Shown: positions 1-9,284, counted from the stretch's first letter. The stretch: DNA of 64,000 bases from Chromobacterium rhizoryzae (GCF_020544465.1 NZ_CP066126.1:62001-126000); one strand, 5' to 3'. Notes: a model not told the origin generated them from the sequence alone. Translations and numbers: made by a program.

Positions 1-1
1 C

Positions 2-649
2 GGCGGCGAGGCGGAAGCCGGCGCGCCGCTGGCGCTGATCGGCCCCGGCACCGGCCTGGGCGTGTCGGCGCTGATTCCGTATCCGGGCGGCCATGCGCCC
101 TTGTCCGGCGAGGGCGGCCACGTCGGCTTCGCCCCCTTCGACGAGCGCGAGGCCGACATCTGGCTTTACGCGATGCGGCGCTTCGGACACGTGTCCGCCG
201 AGCGTCTGTTGTCCGGCTCAGGCATCCCCTTGATTTATCAGGCCTTGTGCGAGCGGGCCGGCGAAACGGCCGCAGCGCTGGACCCGGCCGAGGTCACCGC
301 GCGCGGTCTGTCCGGCGCCTGTCCGCACTGCCGCGAAACCCTGGAAGTGTTCTGCGGCATGCTGGGCGGCGCGGCGGCGAATCTGGCCCTGAATCTCGGC
401 GCCCGTGGCGGCGTGTATCTAGGTGGTGGTATCGTGCCGCGTCTACGCGGTTTTTTTGAACAATCACCATTCCGCCGCCGCTTCGAGGATAAGGGACGGA
501 TGTCCGGCTATCTGGCCGCGATTCCGGTCTATCTGATCGTCAGCTCCTACCCGGCTCTGCCGGGCGTGGCCGCCCATCTGGCGGCCGAACTGGCGAGTGC
601 CCGCGCCCGACTCCGGGCGCATCCTGACGACGGCGCGGCAGGAGAGTAA
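2..649 (+). CDS. glk: Glucokinase, C-terminal part (5' end off window)
   Basis: This is the C-terminal ~215 residues of a bacterial glucokinase, which phosphorylates cytosolic glucose to glucose-6-phosphate with ATP. The frame is open from base 2; the true start lies before the window. The motif IGPGTGLGVS sits at the very start, and GxxHVGFAP (about residue 35 of the visible part) and the GGGIVPR segment near 420-445 are typical of the E. coli Glk type rather than the ROK type. It ends with TAA four bases before the hexR start, so it is probably co-transcribed with hexR and pgi as a sugar-catabolism unit. Only the truncation by the window edge is odd. Confidence 0.93.
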   Translation, partial: GGEAEAGAPLALIGPGTGLGVSALIPYPGGHAPLSGEGGHVGFAPFDEREADIWLYAMRRFGHVSAERLLSGSGIPLIYQALCERAGETAAALDPAEVTARGLSGACPHCRETLEVFCGMLGGAAANLALNLGARGGVYLGGGIVPRLRGFFEQSPFRRRFEDKGRMSGYLAAIPVYLIVSSYPALPGVAAHLAAELASARARLRAHPDDGAAGE

Positions 650-653
650 ATAC

Positions 654-1505
654 ATGCTTGAACGTATCAGGAGCCAATTGGAGATCCTGTCCTCGGCCGA
701 GCGCAAAGTGGCCGAGCTGGTGCTGGAACAGCCTTACACCGTGATCCAGGCGGCGGTGGCCGACATCGCCAAGAACGCCGGCGTCAGCCAGCCCACCGTG
801 ATCCGCTTTTGCCGCACCGTGGGCTGTTCCGGCCTGCCGGACTTCAAACTGAAGCTGGCCGGCAGCCTGGTCACCGGCGTGCCCTATGTGCATTCCAGCG
901 TGCGCCCGGAAGATCCGACTTCGGAAATCGTCGCCAAGGTGTTCGACAACACCGTGTCCGCGCTGCTCAAGTGCCGCAACGACGTTAATCCGCAATCGAT
1001 AGAATCCGCGGTCCGCTTGTTGACCGACGCGCGCCGCATCGAATTCTACGGCCTGGGCAACTCCGGCATCATCGCCGCGGACGCCCAGCACAAATTCTTC
1101 CGCTTCGGCATTCCCACCGTCGCCTATTCCGACACCCACATCCAGATGATGGCGGCCTCGGTGCTGGGCCCGGGCGACGTGCTGGTGGCGATCTCCAGCT
1201 CCGGCCGCACGCTGGAATTGCTGGAGGCCGTGGACGTGGCGCTGTCCGCCGGCGCCAGCGTGGTGGCGCTGACCACCAGCGGTTCGCCGCTGGCGCGCCG
1301 CTCCACCGTGGCCTTGATCGCCGACACGCTGGAAGACAATGAAACCTATAGCCCGATGATTTCGCGCATCGTGCACCTGGTGCAGATCGACATCCTGGCG
1401 GTGAGCGTGGCGCTCAAGCGCGGGCCGGGCCTGATCAGCCAGCTGGAAAAAACCAAGCACAGCCTGAAGAACCGAAGGCTGGACAACAAAACCGAAGAGG
1501 ATTGA
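654..1505 (+). CDS. hexR: HexR, RpiR-family repressor of glucose catabolism
   Basis: This is a 283-residue RpiR-family regulator. The N-terminal winged HTH (about residues 1-77) contains the recognition segment NAGVSQPTVIRFCR. A C-terminal SIS sugar-phosphate domain (about 120-260) carries the FYGLGNSG and AISSSGRT phosphate-binding loops. In characterised proteobacteria HexR binds KDPG and controls zwf/edd/glk-type genes. I chose ATG 654 because GGAGAG lies just upstream and it gives MLERIRSQ, the usual HexR start; an upstream ATG at 597 lies inside glk. It sits between glk and pgi, which fits the role. The stop overlaps the region just before pgi. Confidence 0.93.
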   Translation: MLERIRSQLEILSSAERKVAELVLEQPYTVIQAAVADIAKNAGVSQPTVIRFCRTVGCSGLPDFKLKLAGSLVTGVPYVHSSVRPEDPTSEIVAKVFDNTVSALLKCRNDVNPQSIESAVRLLTDARRIEFYGLGNSGIIAADAQHKFFRFGIPTVAYSDTHIQMMAASVLGPGDVLVAISSSGRTLELLEAVDVALSAGASVVALTTSGSPLARRSTVALIADTLEDNETYSPMISRIVHLVQIDILAVSVALKRGPGLISQLEKTKHSLKNRRLDNKTEED

Positions 1506-1510
1506 CCATC

Positions 1511-3169
1511 ATGAGCGAACTGACCGAACTACCGGCCTGGCAGGCACTATGGGACCATTTTGCCGAGGCCAAGCACCAGCACATGCGCGATTTGTTCGTC
1601 TCCGATCCGGAGCGGGCGGAGCGCTATGCGCTGGAGGTGGGCGGCCTGTTCCTCGATTACTCCAAAAACCGCATTACCGACGACACCCTGAAGGGCCTGA
1701 TGCAGCTGGCGCGCGAAGCCGGGCTGCCGGCCAAGATCAAGGCCATGTTCAAGGGCGAGAAGCTCAACAGTACCGAAAACCGCGCGGTGCTGCACGTGGC
1801 CTTGCGCAACCGCACCAATTCGCCCATCCACGTGGACGGCGAAGACGTGATGCCCAAGGTCAACTCGGTGCTGGAGCGCATGGGCAAGTTCGCCCACGCG
1901 GTGCGCTCCGGCGAATGGCTGGGCTATACCAATCAGCCCATCACCGACATCGTCAACATCGGCATCGGCGGCTCGGACCTGGGCCCGCTGATGGTCTGTA
2001 GCGCGCTCAAGCCCTTCGGCCACCCGCGGCTGAACATGCACTTCGTCTCCAATGTGGACGGCGCCCAGCTCAAGGAAACGCTGAAAAAGGTCCATTCCGA
2101 GACCACGCTGTTCGTGGTGGAGTCCAAGACCTTCACCACCCAGGAGACGCTGACCAACGCGCTGACCGCGCGCGACTGGTTCTTGCAGCGCTCGCGCGAT
2201 GAAAGCGCGGTGGCCAAGCACTTCGTCGCGGTGTCCACCAACCAGAAGGCGGTGGCGGACTTCGGCATCGACCCGTCGAATATGTTCGAATTCTGGGATT
2301 GGGTGGGCGGCCGCTACAGCCTGTGGTCGGCCATCGGCCTGCCCATCATGCTCTACCTGGGCGAGGAGAACTTCACCGAACTCCTCAACGGCGCCCACAT
2401 CATGGACCAGCATTTCAGAAACGCGCCGTTCGAGCAGAACATGCCGGTGCTGCTGGCCATGATAGGCGTCTGGTACATCAACTACTACGGCGGCGGCAGC
2501 CATGTGATCGCGCCCTACGATCAATACCTGCACCGTCTGCCGGCCTTCATCCAGCAGCTGGACATGGAGTCCAACGGCAAGCAGGTGATGCTGGACGGCC
2601 AGCCGGTGAATTTCGAAACCGCGCCCATCATCTGGGGCGAGACCGGCATCAACGGCCAGCACGCCTTCTTCCAGCTTTTGCACCAGGGCACCCATATCTC
2701 GCCGATCGACCTGATCGCCTCGGTGCAGAACTGCTCCAGCCTGCCCGGCCACCATGAAATCCTGCTGGCCAACGTCTTCGCCCAGGCCGAGGCCTTCATG
2801 CGCGGCAAGACCGCGGACGAGGTGCGCGCGGAGCTGGCGGAGCAGGGCCTCAAGGGCGAGGCGCTGGAAGCGCTGGTGCCGCACAAGGTGTTCGGCGGCA
2901 ACCGCCCCACCAACACCCTGCTGATGAGCCGCTTGAACCCGCGCAATCTGGGCTCGCTGATCGCGCTGTACGAGCACAAGATCTTCGTTCAGGGCGTGAT
3001 CTGGCACATCAACAGCTTCGACCAGTGGGGCGTGGAACTGGGCAAGCAATTGGCCAAGACCATACACGCGGAACTGACCGGCAAGCTCAAGCACGCCGAG
3101 CACGACAGCTCCACCCGCCGTTTGATCGAGCTGTACCGGCAGGTCAACGCCGACGACTGCAAGTGCTGA
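1511..3169 (+). CDS. pgi: Glucose-6-phosphate isomerase
   Basis: This 552-residue enzyme interconverts glucose-6-phosphate and fructose-6-phosphate in the cytosol. The length matches the ~549-residue E. coli enzyme. Both family signatures are visible: IGIGGSDLGP (about residue 150, phosphate binding) and the later motif around GVWYINYYGGG to the catalytic His in GQHAFFQLLHQG, with VIWHINSFDQWGVELGK near the C-terminus. ATG 1511 follows GAGG at a normal distance, whereas the longer reading begins with TTG at 1502. It follows hexR directly and is closed by the hairpin at 3189-3220. Confidence 0.97.
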   Translation: MSELTELPAWQALWDHFAEAKHQHMRDLFVSDPERAERYALEVGGLFLDYSKNRITDDTLKGLMQLAREAGLPAKIKAMFKGEKLNSTENRAVLHVALRNRTNSPIHVDGEDVMPKVNSVLERMGKFAHAVRSGEWLGYTNQPITDIVNIGIGGSDLGPLMVCSALKPFGHPRLNMHFVSNVDGAQLKETLKKVHSETTLFVVESKTFTTQETLTNALTARDWFLQRSRDESAVAKHFVAVSTNQKAVADFGIDPSNMFEFWDWVGGRYSLWSAIGLPIMLYLGEENFTELLNGAHIMDQHFRNAPFEQNMPVLLAMIGVWYINYYGGGSHVIAPYDQYLHRLPAFIQQLDMESNGKQVMLDGQPVNFETAPIIWGETGINGQHAFFQLLHQGTHISPIDLIASVQNCSSLPGHHEILLANVFAQAEAFMRGKTADEVRAELAEQGLKGEALEALVPHKVFGGNRPTNTLLMSRLNPRNLGSLIALYEHKIFVQGVIWHINSFDQWGVELGKQLAKTIHAELTGKLKHAEHDSSTRRLIELYRQVNADDCKC

Positions 3170-3188
3170 GCCGGACGGCGGACCAATG

Positions 3189-3220
3189 AAAACGCGAGGC
3201 CGAGGCCTCGCGTTTTGTTT
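3189..3220 (+). terminator. Rho-independent terminator after pgi
   Basis: A near-perfect 12-bp inverted repeat (AAAACGCGAGGC against its complement) with a 4-base loop is followed by TTTTGTTT. It lies 20 bases after the pgi stop. The stem starts with A's, so it may also stop minus-strand transcripts arriving from the lipoprotein gene at 3362. Confidence 0.85.
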
Positions 3221-3361
3221 GGATCACGCCCGCTGTGCACGATTTGCCGCGTGGCGGCGATACGGCGTTGAAAACAGCCTCGACATGCTCATGCGCCCTG
3301 TGCGCGCTCCGCTTTCTCCGCCGCAACGCCCGGTCTTGCTCGCGAGCTCGTGAATGGGCTG

Positions 3362-4039
3362 TTATTTCTTAACGACTTCCTGCTCCACCACCATGTCCAG
3401 CACCCAGCGGAGGGACGAAGCGTCGGCCGGCGGGTTCGCCACCTTGAATTCCTTCAGGCGCAGACGGTAGGCGATGCCCGGCTCCGGCTTGAAGCCCTCG
3501 ATCTCGCCGTAGTGCAGCTGCCACGGCTGATCCTTGCTTTCGCGGATCTGCAGGCATTGCATCGGCGCCACGCCGGTGCAGGGCTTGCGCTCGGCGGCCA
3601 CGTAGACGAAGCGGGTGACGCCGCCTTCCAGCGAGGGCTGGCGGTCAAAGCTCAGCGTCTTGTCGCCGGCCTGCAGGGTCAGCTTGTCGCCGGCCAGCTT
3701 GACCGCGGGCTTGGCGCCCAGGAAGGCGGCCAGCGCGCGGTCGCGCTCCATCGCCTCCGGCGGACACATCATCAAGGTGCTGGCCAACTGCTTGCTGACC
3801 AGCTTGCCGCCTTCCAGCGACACCGGGCCGAACATGCCGTTGCAGCCGGCGCGGGCGGACACGCCGCCGTCCTTGAAGCTGAGAGTGATCGGGTGTTCGG
3901 CGGCGTCCTGCTTCCATTGGCCGGCCAGCGCCTCCAGTTTGATATCCGCTTGGGCGTCCATTTTGGCTCCGGTTTGCGGGGTGGCGCAGGCGCTCAGGGC
4001 GGCTGCGGTCAGTGCGGCGAGCAAAAGCGATTTTTTCAT
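3362..4039 (-). CDS. META-domain / DUF4377 lipoprotein
   Basis: This is a 225-residue predicted lipoprotein. The signal peptide MKKSLLLAALTAAALSAC ends in a lipobox (LSAC), so acylation at the Cys and outer-membrane anchoring are expected. Residues ~35-130 look like a META (HslJ-like) domain with GCNGMFG and a MMCPPEAM segment. Residues ~140-225 fit DUF4377: YVAAERKPCTG..MQCLQIR with a Trp before a GFKPEPG loop. The start at 4039 was chosen for the signal sequence; a longer frame runs to 4078 but begins with non-signal residues. Function is unknown; HslJ relatives are linked to heat or novobiocin stress. The next gene upstream is a paralog. Confidence 0.8.
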   Translation of the reverse strand: MKKSLLLAALTAAALSACATPQTGAKMDAQADIKLEALAGQWKQDAAEHPITLSFKDGGVSARAGCNGMFGPVSLEGGKLVSKQLASTLMMCPPEAMERDRALAAFLGAKPAVKLAGDKLTLQAGDKTLSFDRQPSLEGGVTRFVYVAAERKPCTGVAPMQCLQIRESKDQPWQLHYGEIEGFKPEPGIAYRLRLKEFKVANPPADASSLRWVLDMVVEQEVVKK

Positions 4040-4104
4040 TATCGATGTTCCGTGGTTAAGGGCAGGGACGGGCTGCACTTGGAGCGCCCGCCGTTCTCAA
4101 GAGT

Positions 4105-4779
4105 TCAGCGCAGCTTGCTGACTTCCTCGCTGTAAACGATGCGGTCCAGCGTCCAGCGCGAGCCGGCGTCGGCCTGCTCCGCCGGTTTCAGCTTGATGTA
4201 ATAGCTGACGCCGGGCTTGGGGTGGAAGCCGGCGATTTCGCCTTGCAGCGGCCGCCAGCTCTGTTCCGCGCGTTCGCGCACCTGCAGGCAGTCGCGCGCG
4301 GCTTCGCCGTTGCGGCAGGCCTGGCGTTCCGGCGCCACGTACAGGTATTGCAGCTTGGCCGGCTGCGCCGCCGGATCGGCGTCCGGGGTCAGACGCACGA
4401 AGCGGTATTCGGCGCGCTCCGATTTCAGCACCAGTTTCTGCGCGCGGCCGTCCGGCAAGACGCGGAAGGGGCTGGAGAGGAAGGCGACGAAGTGCTGCTC
4501 CATCTCCATCAGCGGCGGCCGGCAGGCCATGCGGGTGGTGGCCACCTGCGGCTTGCCCTGGGCGTCCAGGGTGCGGACGAAGCGGTTGCAGCCGGCGAAG
4601 CCGGTCATCTTGCCCGGGTGGAAAGCCAGGGTGGGCGCCGTTTGGCCCACCGGCGCGGGTTCCACCATCCGCCATTCGGTTCCCTGCAGATTGGGCATGG
4701 CCAGCGCCGGCAGCGGCAAGGCCAGCGCGCCCAGCCACAGCGCCGCCAGGCGCCGGGCGGAGAAGCCAGTATTTTGCAT
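4105..4779 (-). CDS. Exported META-domain / DUF4377 protein, paralog of the downstream lipoprotein
   Basis: This 224-residue exported protein is related to the product of 3362-4039. It has a cleavable signal peptide (MQNTGFSARRLAALWLGALALPLPALA) but no lipobox Cys. It has the same two-part layout: a META-like half with AGCNRFV and RMACRPPLMEMEQ, then a DUF4377-like half with YVAPERQACR..DCLQVRERAEQSW and GFHPKPGVSYY. Start 4779 is preferred because GGAG lies about 7 bases upstream; ATG 4785 is also possible. The pair probably arose by duplication. The soluble versus lipid-anchored forms suggest two envelope locations. Function is unknown. Confidence 0.75.
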   Translation of the reverse strand: MQNTGFSARRLAALWLGALALPLPALAMPNLQGTEWRMVEPAPVGQTAPTLAFHPGKMTGFAGCNRFVRTLDAQGKPQVATTRMACRPPLMEMEQHFVAFLSSPFRVLPDGRAQKLVLKSERAEYRFVRLTPDADPAAQPAKLQYLYVAPERQACRNGEAARDCLQVRERAEQSWRPLQGEIAGFHPKPGVSYYIKLKPAEQADAGSRWTLDRIVYSEEVSKLR

Positions 4780-4892
4780 TGCCATACTCCATGTATAAAC
4801 AAAAACTAATATTTGTTTACAATACACCGGGCGGGCGCCGCTTGTGAAGCGCGGCGGGGTGGAAAAGCGGGGATAGAAATAGATGGAAACAA

Positions 4893-4926
4893 AAAACCGC
4901 CCAAGCTTAAAACATTGGGCGGTTTT
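4893..4926 (-). terminator. Terminator of the pnt operon
   Basis: A perfect 12-bp stem (AAAACCGCCCAA and its complement) with a 10-base loop lies 28 bases beyond the pntB stop. Read on the minus strand it is followed by a T run, as expected for a Rho-independent terminator. Confidence 0.85.
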
Positions 4927-4953
4927 GAAATGCGGGAGGCATGGGGCGGAGCC

Positions 4954-6330
4954 TTACAACTGCTCCACTCCCCTGAGCAGCTCCTCCACCACCTTCTTGG
5001 CGTCGCCGAACACCATCATGGTCTTGTCCATATAGAACAGCTCATTGTCCAGACCGGCGTAGCCGGCGTTCATCGAGCGCTTGACCACGATCACGCTGCG
5101 CGATTTGTGCGCGTCCAGGATGGGCATGCCGTAGATCGGGCTGGTCTTGTCCTTCTGCGCGGCCGGGTTGACCACGTCGTTGGCGCCTATCACCAGCACC
5201 ACGTCGGTGTTGGAGAAGTCGGAGTTGATCTCCTCCATCTCCTGCACCTGTTCGTAGGGCACTTCGGCCTCGGCCAGCAGCACATTCATATGGCCCGGCA
5301 TCCGGCCCGCCACCGGGTGGATGGCGTAGCGCACGTTGACGCCTTTCTGATGCAGGATTTCGGCGAACTCCTGCAAGGCGTGCTGGGCGCGGGACACCGC
5401 CAGGCCGTAGCCGGGCACGATGATCACGCTGTCGGCGTTGGCCATCAGGAAGGCCGCGTCCTCGGCGGAGCCGGATTTGTGGTTCTTGGGCCCGCCGTCG
5501 CCGGCGCCGCCGCCCGTGCCCGCCTCGGCGCCGAAGCCGCCCAGCAGCACCGCGACGATGGAGCGGTTCATCGCCTTGCACATGATGTAGGACAGAATCG
5601 CGCCGGAGGCGCCGACGCAGGCGCCGGCGATGATCAGCACCGGATTGTTCAGCGTGAAGCCGATGCCGGCGGCCGCCCAGCCGGAGTAGGAGTTGAGCAT
5701 GGACACCACCACCGGCATGTCGGCGCCGCCGATCGGAATGATCAGCGTCACGCCCAAGGCCAGCGCGATGGCGAGCATGGTCAGGAAGGCGGCCTGGCTG
5801 TCGCTGAGGAAATAGACCACGCCGAAGCCGACCATGGCGACGGCCAGCAGCAGATTAAGCAGGTGTTGGCCTTTGAAGTTCACGGCCTTGGAGCCGAAGC
5901 GGCCGGACAGCTTGCCGTAGGCGATCACCGAGGCGGTGAAGGTGATCGCGCCGATGAAGGCGCCGATGAACAGCTCCACCTTTTGCACCTGGGTGTGCTC
6001 CACGCCGCTGTGGAAGATGGCCGCCACCGCGATCAGCACCGCGGACAGGCCCACCAGCGAGTGCATCGCCGCCACCAGCTCCGGCATGCCGGTCATTTGC
6101 ACGGTCTTGGCCTTCCACGCGCCGATGGCGCCGCCGGCGACGATGGCGGAGGCGATCAGCGCCAGCACCGGCTTGTCCATGATCAGCAGCGTGGTGGCCA
6201 CGGCGATGAGCATGCCTATCATGCCGTAGAGGTTGCCGCGCAAGGCGGAGGCGGGGCTGGACAGGCCCTTGAGCGCCAGGATGAACAGCACCGCGGCTAC
6301 GAGATAAAGAATTGCGGACAGGTTTTCCAT
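4954..6330 (-). CDS. pntB: NAD(P) transhydrogenase, beta subunit
   Basis: This 458-residue inner-membrane protein is the beta subunit of proton-translocating transhydrogenase, which couples hydride transfer from NADH to NADP+ to proton import. The N-terminal ~260 residues are a set of hydrophobic helices (domain II) with HSLVGLSAV and LNSYSGWAA. A Gly-rich linker (GTGGGAGDGG) leads to the NADP(H)-binding domain III with GYGLAVSRAQHA and the GANDVVNPAA loop. Length and order match E. coli PntB (462). It is last in a three-gene operon, 9 bases after pntAB, with AGGGA before the start. Confidence 0.97.
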   Translation of the reverse strand: MENLSAILYLVAAVLFILALKGLSSPASALRGNLYGMIGMLIAVATTLLIMDKPVLALIASAIVAGGAIGAWKAKTVQMTGMPELVAAMHSLVGLSAVLIAVAAIFHSGVEHTQVQKVELFIGAFIGAITFTASVIAYGKLSGRFGSKAVNFKGQHLLNLLLAVAMVGFGVVYFLSDSQAAFLTMLAIALALGVTLIIPIGGADMPVVVSMLNSYSGWAAAGIGFTLNNPVLIIAGACVGASGAILSYIMCKAMNRSIVAVLLGGFGAEAGTGGGAGDGGPKNHKSGSAEDAAFLMANADSVIIVPGYGLAVSRAQHALQEFAEILHQKGVNVRYAIHPVAGRMPGHMNVLLAEAEVPYEQVQEMEEINSDFSNTDVVLVIGANDVVNPAAQKDKTSPIYGMPILDAHKSRSVIVVKRSMNAGYAGLDNELFYMDKTMMVFGDAKKVVEELLRGVEQL

Positions 6331-6339
6331 CGTGGTCCC

Positions 6340-6636
6340 TTATTTCTTCTTTTTCTTGAACATGTCCAGCATCCTCTGGGTGACCAGGAAGCCACCGAAG
6401 ATATTGATGCTGGCGAGGAAGATGCCGATGGTGCCCAACACCGAGGTGAGGGTGATTTCGGAACCGTTGATGTCCACCACCTGCAGCATGGCGCCGACGA
6501 TGATGATGCCGGAAATGGCGTTGGTCACCGCCATCAGCGGGGTGTGCAGCGCCGGGGTGACGTTCCAGACCACGTGGTAGCCGACGAAGACGGCCAGCAC
6601 GAAGACGGTGAGGCTGGTGATGAAAGGATCGACCAT
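6340..6636 (-). CDS. pntAB: NAD(P) transhydrogenase, alpha-2 (membrane) subunit
   Basis: This 98-residue protein has about three transmembrane helices and a Lys-rich C-terminus (FKKKKK). It corresponds to the membrane part of the E. coli PntA alpha subunit, here encoded by its own gene as in Rhodospirillum and many beta- and alphaproteobacteria. The TPALHTPLMAVTNAISGI motif is diagnostic. AAGGAG precedes the start. It lies between the soluble alpha-1 gene and pntB. Confidence 0.95.
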   Translation of the reverse strand: MVDPFITSLTVFVLAVFVGYHVVWNVTPALHTPLMAVTNAISGIIIVGAMLQVVDINGSEITLTSVLGTIGIFLASINIFGGFLVTQRMLDMFKKKKK

Positions 6637-6646
6637 CTTGTTCTCC

Positions 6647-7768
6647 TTAATCGGCGGCGGGGAAGCGGACCTGGCCGGCGTGGGTCACCAGCGTGGCGGA
6701 CAGGATCTCGTCTTCCAGATTGAGGTTCAGGCCTTCCGGGGTCAGCAGCAGGCCGAGGAAGGTCAGCAGGTTCTTGGCGTACAGGCTGGAGGCGTCCGCC
6801 GCCAGCAGGCCGGGCAGATTGGTCTGACCGACGACGGTGACGCCGTTGTCCAGGCGCACGGTCTCGCCGGGGCGGGTCAGCGCGCAGTTGCCGCCGGTTT
6901 CCGCCGCCAGGTCCACGATCACCGAACCGGGCTTCATCTCCGCCACCACATCGGCCGACAGCAGCTTGGGCGCCGGCTTGCCGGGGATCAGCGCGGTGGT
7001 GATCACGATGTCCGCCGCCTTGGCGTGCTTGGCCACCAGTTCGCCCTGGCGCTGGCGGTAGCTCTCGGACATTTCCTTGGCGTAGACGCCGCTATTGGCC
7101 ATTTTTTCTTCCTCGCTCATCGGCACCTCGATGAACTTGGCGCCCAGCGATTCCACCTGCTCCTTGGTGGCCGGCCGCACGTCGAAGGCCTCCACCACCG
7201 CGCCCAGGCGCTTGCCGGTGGCGATGGCCTGCAGGCCGGCCACGCCCACGCCCAGGATCAGCAGCCGCGCCGGCTTCACCGTGCCGGCCGCGGTCATCAG
7301 CATGGGCATGAAGCGCGGATAGTGCTGGGTGGCCAGCAGCACCGCGCGGTAGCCGGCGATATTGTTCTGGCTGGAGAGCACGTCCATGCTCTGCGCGCGG
7401 GTGCTGCGCGGCAAGAGCTCCAGCGCGAAGGCGGAGACGCGCTTGGCGGCCAGCGCCGGTAGGCTGTGGTTGTGATAGGGGTTGAGCTGGCCGATCAGCG
7501 CCGCGCCGTCCTTCAGCGCGGCGATGCCGTCCTCGTCCAGCGGGCGTACCGTCAGTACGATGTCGGCCTGGGCCAGCGCCGCGGCGCGGTCCGCCGCGAT
7601 GGCGGCTCCGGCTTCCTGATAGGCCGCGTCCGGCTGCGCGGCCGCGAGGCCGGCGCCGCTTTCCACCGTGACGGCGTGGCCGCCGGCGACAAGCTTCTTC
7701 ACCGTGTCCGGCGTAGCGGCCACGCGGTGTTCACCGGCCAGCCTCTCGGCTGGGATAGCGATATGCAT
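6647..7768 (-). CDS. pntAA: NAD(P) transhydrogenase, alpha-1 (NAD-binding) subunit
   Basis: This 373-residue cytosolic domain I protein binds NAD(H). It belongs to the alanine dehydrogenase / PNT family. The N-terminal catalytic part contains the YHNHSLPALA stretch, and the Rossmann fold has GVGVAGLQAIATGKRLGA at about residue 170. The C-terminus carries VDLAAETGGNCALT. It is the first gene of the pnt operon, with a strong GGAAAGGAAG ribosome site. The operon supplies NADPH, which matches the neighbouring glucose-metabolism genes, but this link is inference. Confidence 0.95.
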   Translation of the reverse strand: MHIAIPAERLAGEHRVAATPDTVKKLVAGGHAVTVESGAGLAAAQPDAAYQEAGAAIAADRAAALAQADIVLTVRPLDEDGIAALKDGAALIGQLNPYHNHSLPALAAKRVSAFALELLPRSTRAQSMDVLSSQNNIAGYRAVLLATQHYPRFMPMLMTAAGTVKPARLLILGVGVAGLQAIATGKRLGAVVEAFDVRPATKEQVESLGAKFIEVPMSEEEKMANSGVYAKEMSESYRQRQGELVAKHAKAADIVITTALIPGKPAPKLLSADVVAEMKPGSVIVDLAAETGGNCALTRPGETVRLDNGVTVVGQTNLPGLLAADASSLYAKNLLTFLGLLLTPEGLNLNLEDEILSATLVTHAGQVRFPAAD

Positions 7769-8231
7769 GGTCTTCCTTTCCTGCGATTAGATAACAAAGT
7801 TTCCAGATAGCGAACGCCCGTGCGGCGCAAAATCGAACGAGCGTTTGAATTCAATTAAAGGCATGCGGGATTTTTCCGCGCAACACTTATATTGCCGACC
7901 GTATACCGTCGGACAATTTCGACAGTGAAAGGGCCGGATGCTAGCAAAACCCTACAGCAGCGATGTGACGTGAATCAGACAGAGGCCAGTCAGCGGCTGT
8001 TGGAGCGGGAATGCGGAAGAAAGACGGCGAAGCGGCCGTTGGCGGGCAGGCGGAACAAGGCGCGGAGGCGGGTGCGGCCGGTCGACGCGCATATGCTGCC
8101 GGCAAGGCTTATGCAGGACACTAGCGTTGATGGCGCGGCTTGTAAAGCTGCGACAAGCGCCAGTTGTCAGCCGGCGCGCGCGGCGGCGGCGGCGGGCGCC
8201 GGCTGTTGCGCGCGCGCGACGGCGGGGCCGG
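7769..8231. other. Non-coding region upstream of the pnt operon
   Basis: No convincing gene lies in these 463 bases; the frame open on the plus strand from 7892 has biased, low-complexity composition. The stretch must contain the pnt promoter on the minus strand. An imperfect 18-bp palindrome centred on GTATAC (7894-7912; two mismatched pairs) is the only candidate operator I see. I found no good -35/-10 pair. Confidence 0.5.
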
Positions 8232-8975
8232 CTAGGAGGCCGGCCGCTGGGCTTCCGCCAGCAGCCGCGCCACGGTGCCGTCCTGCAGCATGGAGCGCAT
8301 CGCCAGCGAGATGCGGCGCTTGTACGGGGAGCGCGGAGACAGGCCGATGCGGCGCGGCTCCGGCGAATACAGCAGCAGCGGCGCGCGTCTCACGTGCTGG
8401 CGGAATTCGGCTTCGGCGGCCAGCTCGGCGGTTTGGCGCTCGTCGGCGATCAAGGCGTCGATGCGGCCGGCCTTGAGCTTGCGGAAGTTGGAGTCCAGCG
8501 ACGGGGCCGGCTCGCGCCGCAGGCGCAGATCGCCGTCGAACTCGTCCTGATAGCGGACGCCTTCCACCACGCCGATCAAAAAGGGATAGAGCTGGCGATA
8601 GCTGCGCAGCGGCCGCGGGTCGTCGGCGCGCTGGTACAGGGCCAGCCGGCTGCCGCTGGCGAAGGCGGGTTCGATGAAGTCGATGAATTCGCGGCGGGAG
8701 GCGGTGTTCTTCACGCCGATCACCACATCGGCCTTGCCCTGGCGCAGGTATTGGAGGCAGCGCGCCAGCGGGCAGGGCAGGAAGACCAGCCGCAGCTTGG
8801 CGCGCCTGGCCACCTCCCGCATCAGCTCGGTGTACGGACCTTGCGGCACGCCATGGGCGTCCATGGTCTTCCAGGGCGGGAACAGATTGTAGGCGAAGAC
8901 CAGTGTCGGCTCCGCCGCCGCGCACTGCATGCCTGCCAGCAGGCAGACCAGAGCCAAAAGAGACTTGAGTTTCAC
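8232..8975 (-). CDS. Periplasmic amino-acid-type solute-binding protein
   Basis: This 247-residue protein has a signal peptide (MKLKSLLALVCLLAGMQCAAA) and a family-3 extracellular solute-binding fold. FAYNLFPPWKTMD is at the start of the mature part, then GPYTELMREVARRAKL, KADVVIGVKNTASR and a second-lobe segment LKAGRIDALIADERQT. These proteins bind small polar ligands in the periplasm and feed ABC importers or sensors. No permease or ATPase gene is adjacent, so it is an orphan component. The start codon is GTG with no clear ribosome site. The ligand cannot be inferred. Confidence 0.75.
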   Translation of the reverse strand: MKLKSLLALVCLLAGMQCAAAEPTLVFAYNLFPPWKTMDAHGVPQGPYTELMREVARRAKLRLVFLPCPLARCLQYLRQGKADVVIGVKNTASRREFIDFIEPAFASGSRLALYQRADDPRPLRSYRQLYPFLIGVVEGVRYQDEFDGDLRLRREPAPSLDSNFRKLKAGRIDALIADERQTAELAAEAEFRQHVRRAPLLLYSPEPRRIGLSPRSPYKRRISLAMRSMLQDGTVARLLAEAQRPAS

Positions 8976-9284
8976 AATGATGAACAGGTGCGAACGGGCG
9001 TCGGCGGCCCCGCGCTGCCGACTGCGGCCAGTGGGTCATTATCGGACGGCCTGGCGCGGCGCGGGCGGAAAAATTCACCGTTCCGAAAAAAACCATGGAA
9101 ACAATATGGTATTGGAAATGTCCGCATCGGCAACCTGTCCCATTGGCTGGCGCGGCGCGGACCGGCGTGGATCGCCGCGCGTCGGCTTGCCGTTTTCAGT
9201 GGATGAACGGTAGGCTGTTGATTGTAAACATGTTTAACGAAGGCGCGCCATGGGTTTCATCATTGCCGCGGACAAGGGCTGAGC
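8976..9284. promoter_or_regulatory. Divergent promoter region, solute-binding protein / cdhR
   Basis: These 309 bases separate two divergent genes. A 12-bp perfect palindrome, TAAACATGTTTA, lies at 9225-9236, about 50 bases before the regulator start, and could be an operator. No strong sigma-70 pair is evident. Confidence 0.4.

Noticed and set aside
1547..3103. Long antisense frame across pgi (518 codons)
   Set aside because: Pure shadow of the GC-rich pgi gene: composition rich in His, Arg, Gly and Ala without any motif. The same applies to long frames opposite pntB (4813-6723), the M60 gene (13727-16036), dnaA/dnaN (31264-33429) and gyrB (33396-35573).
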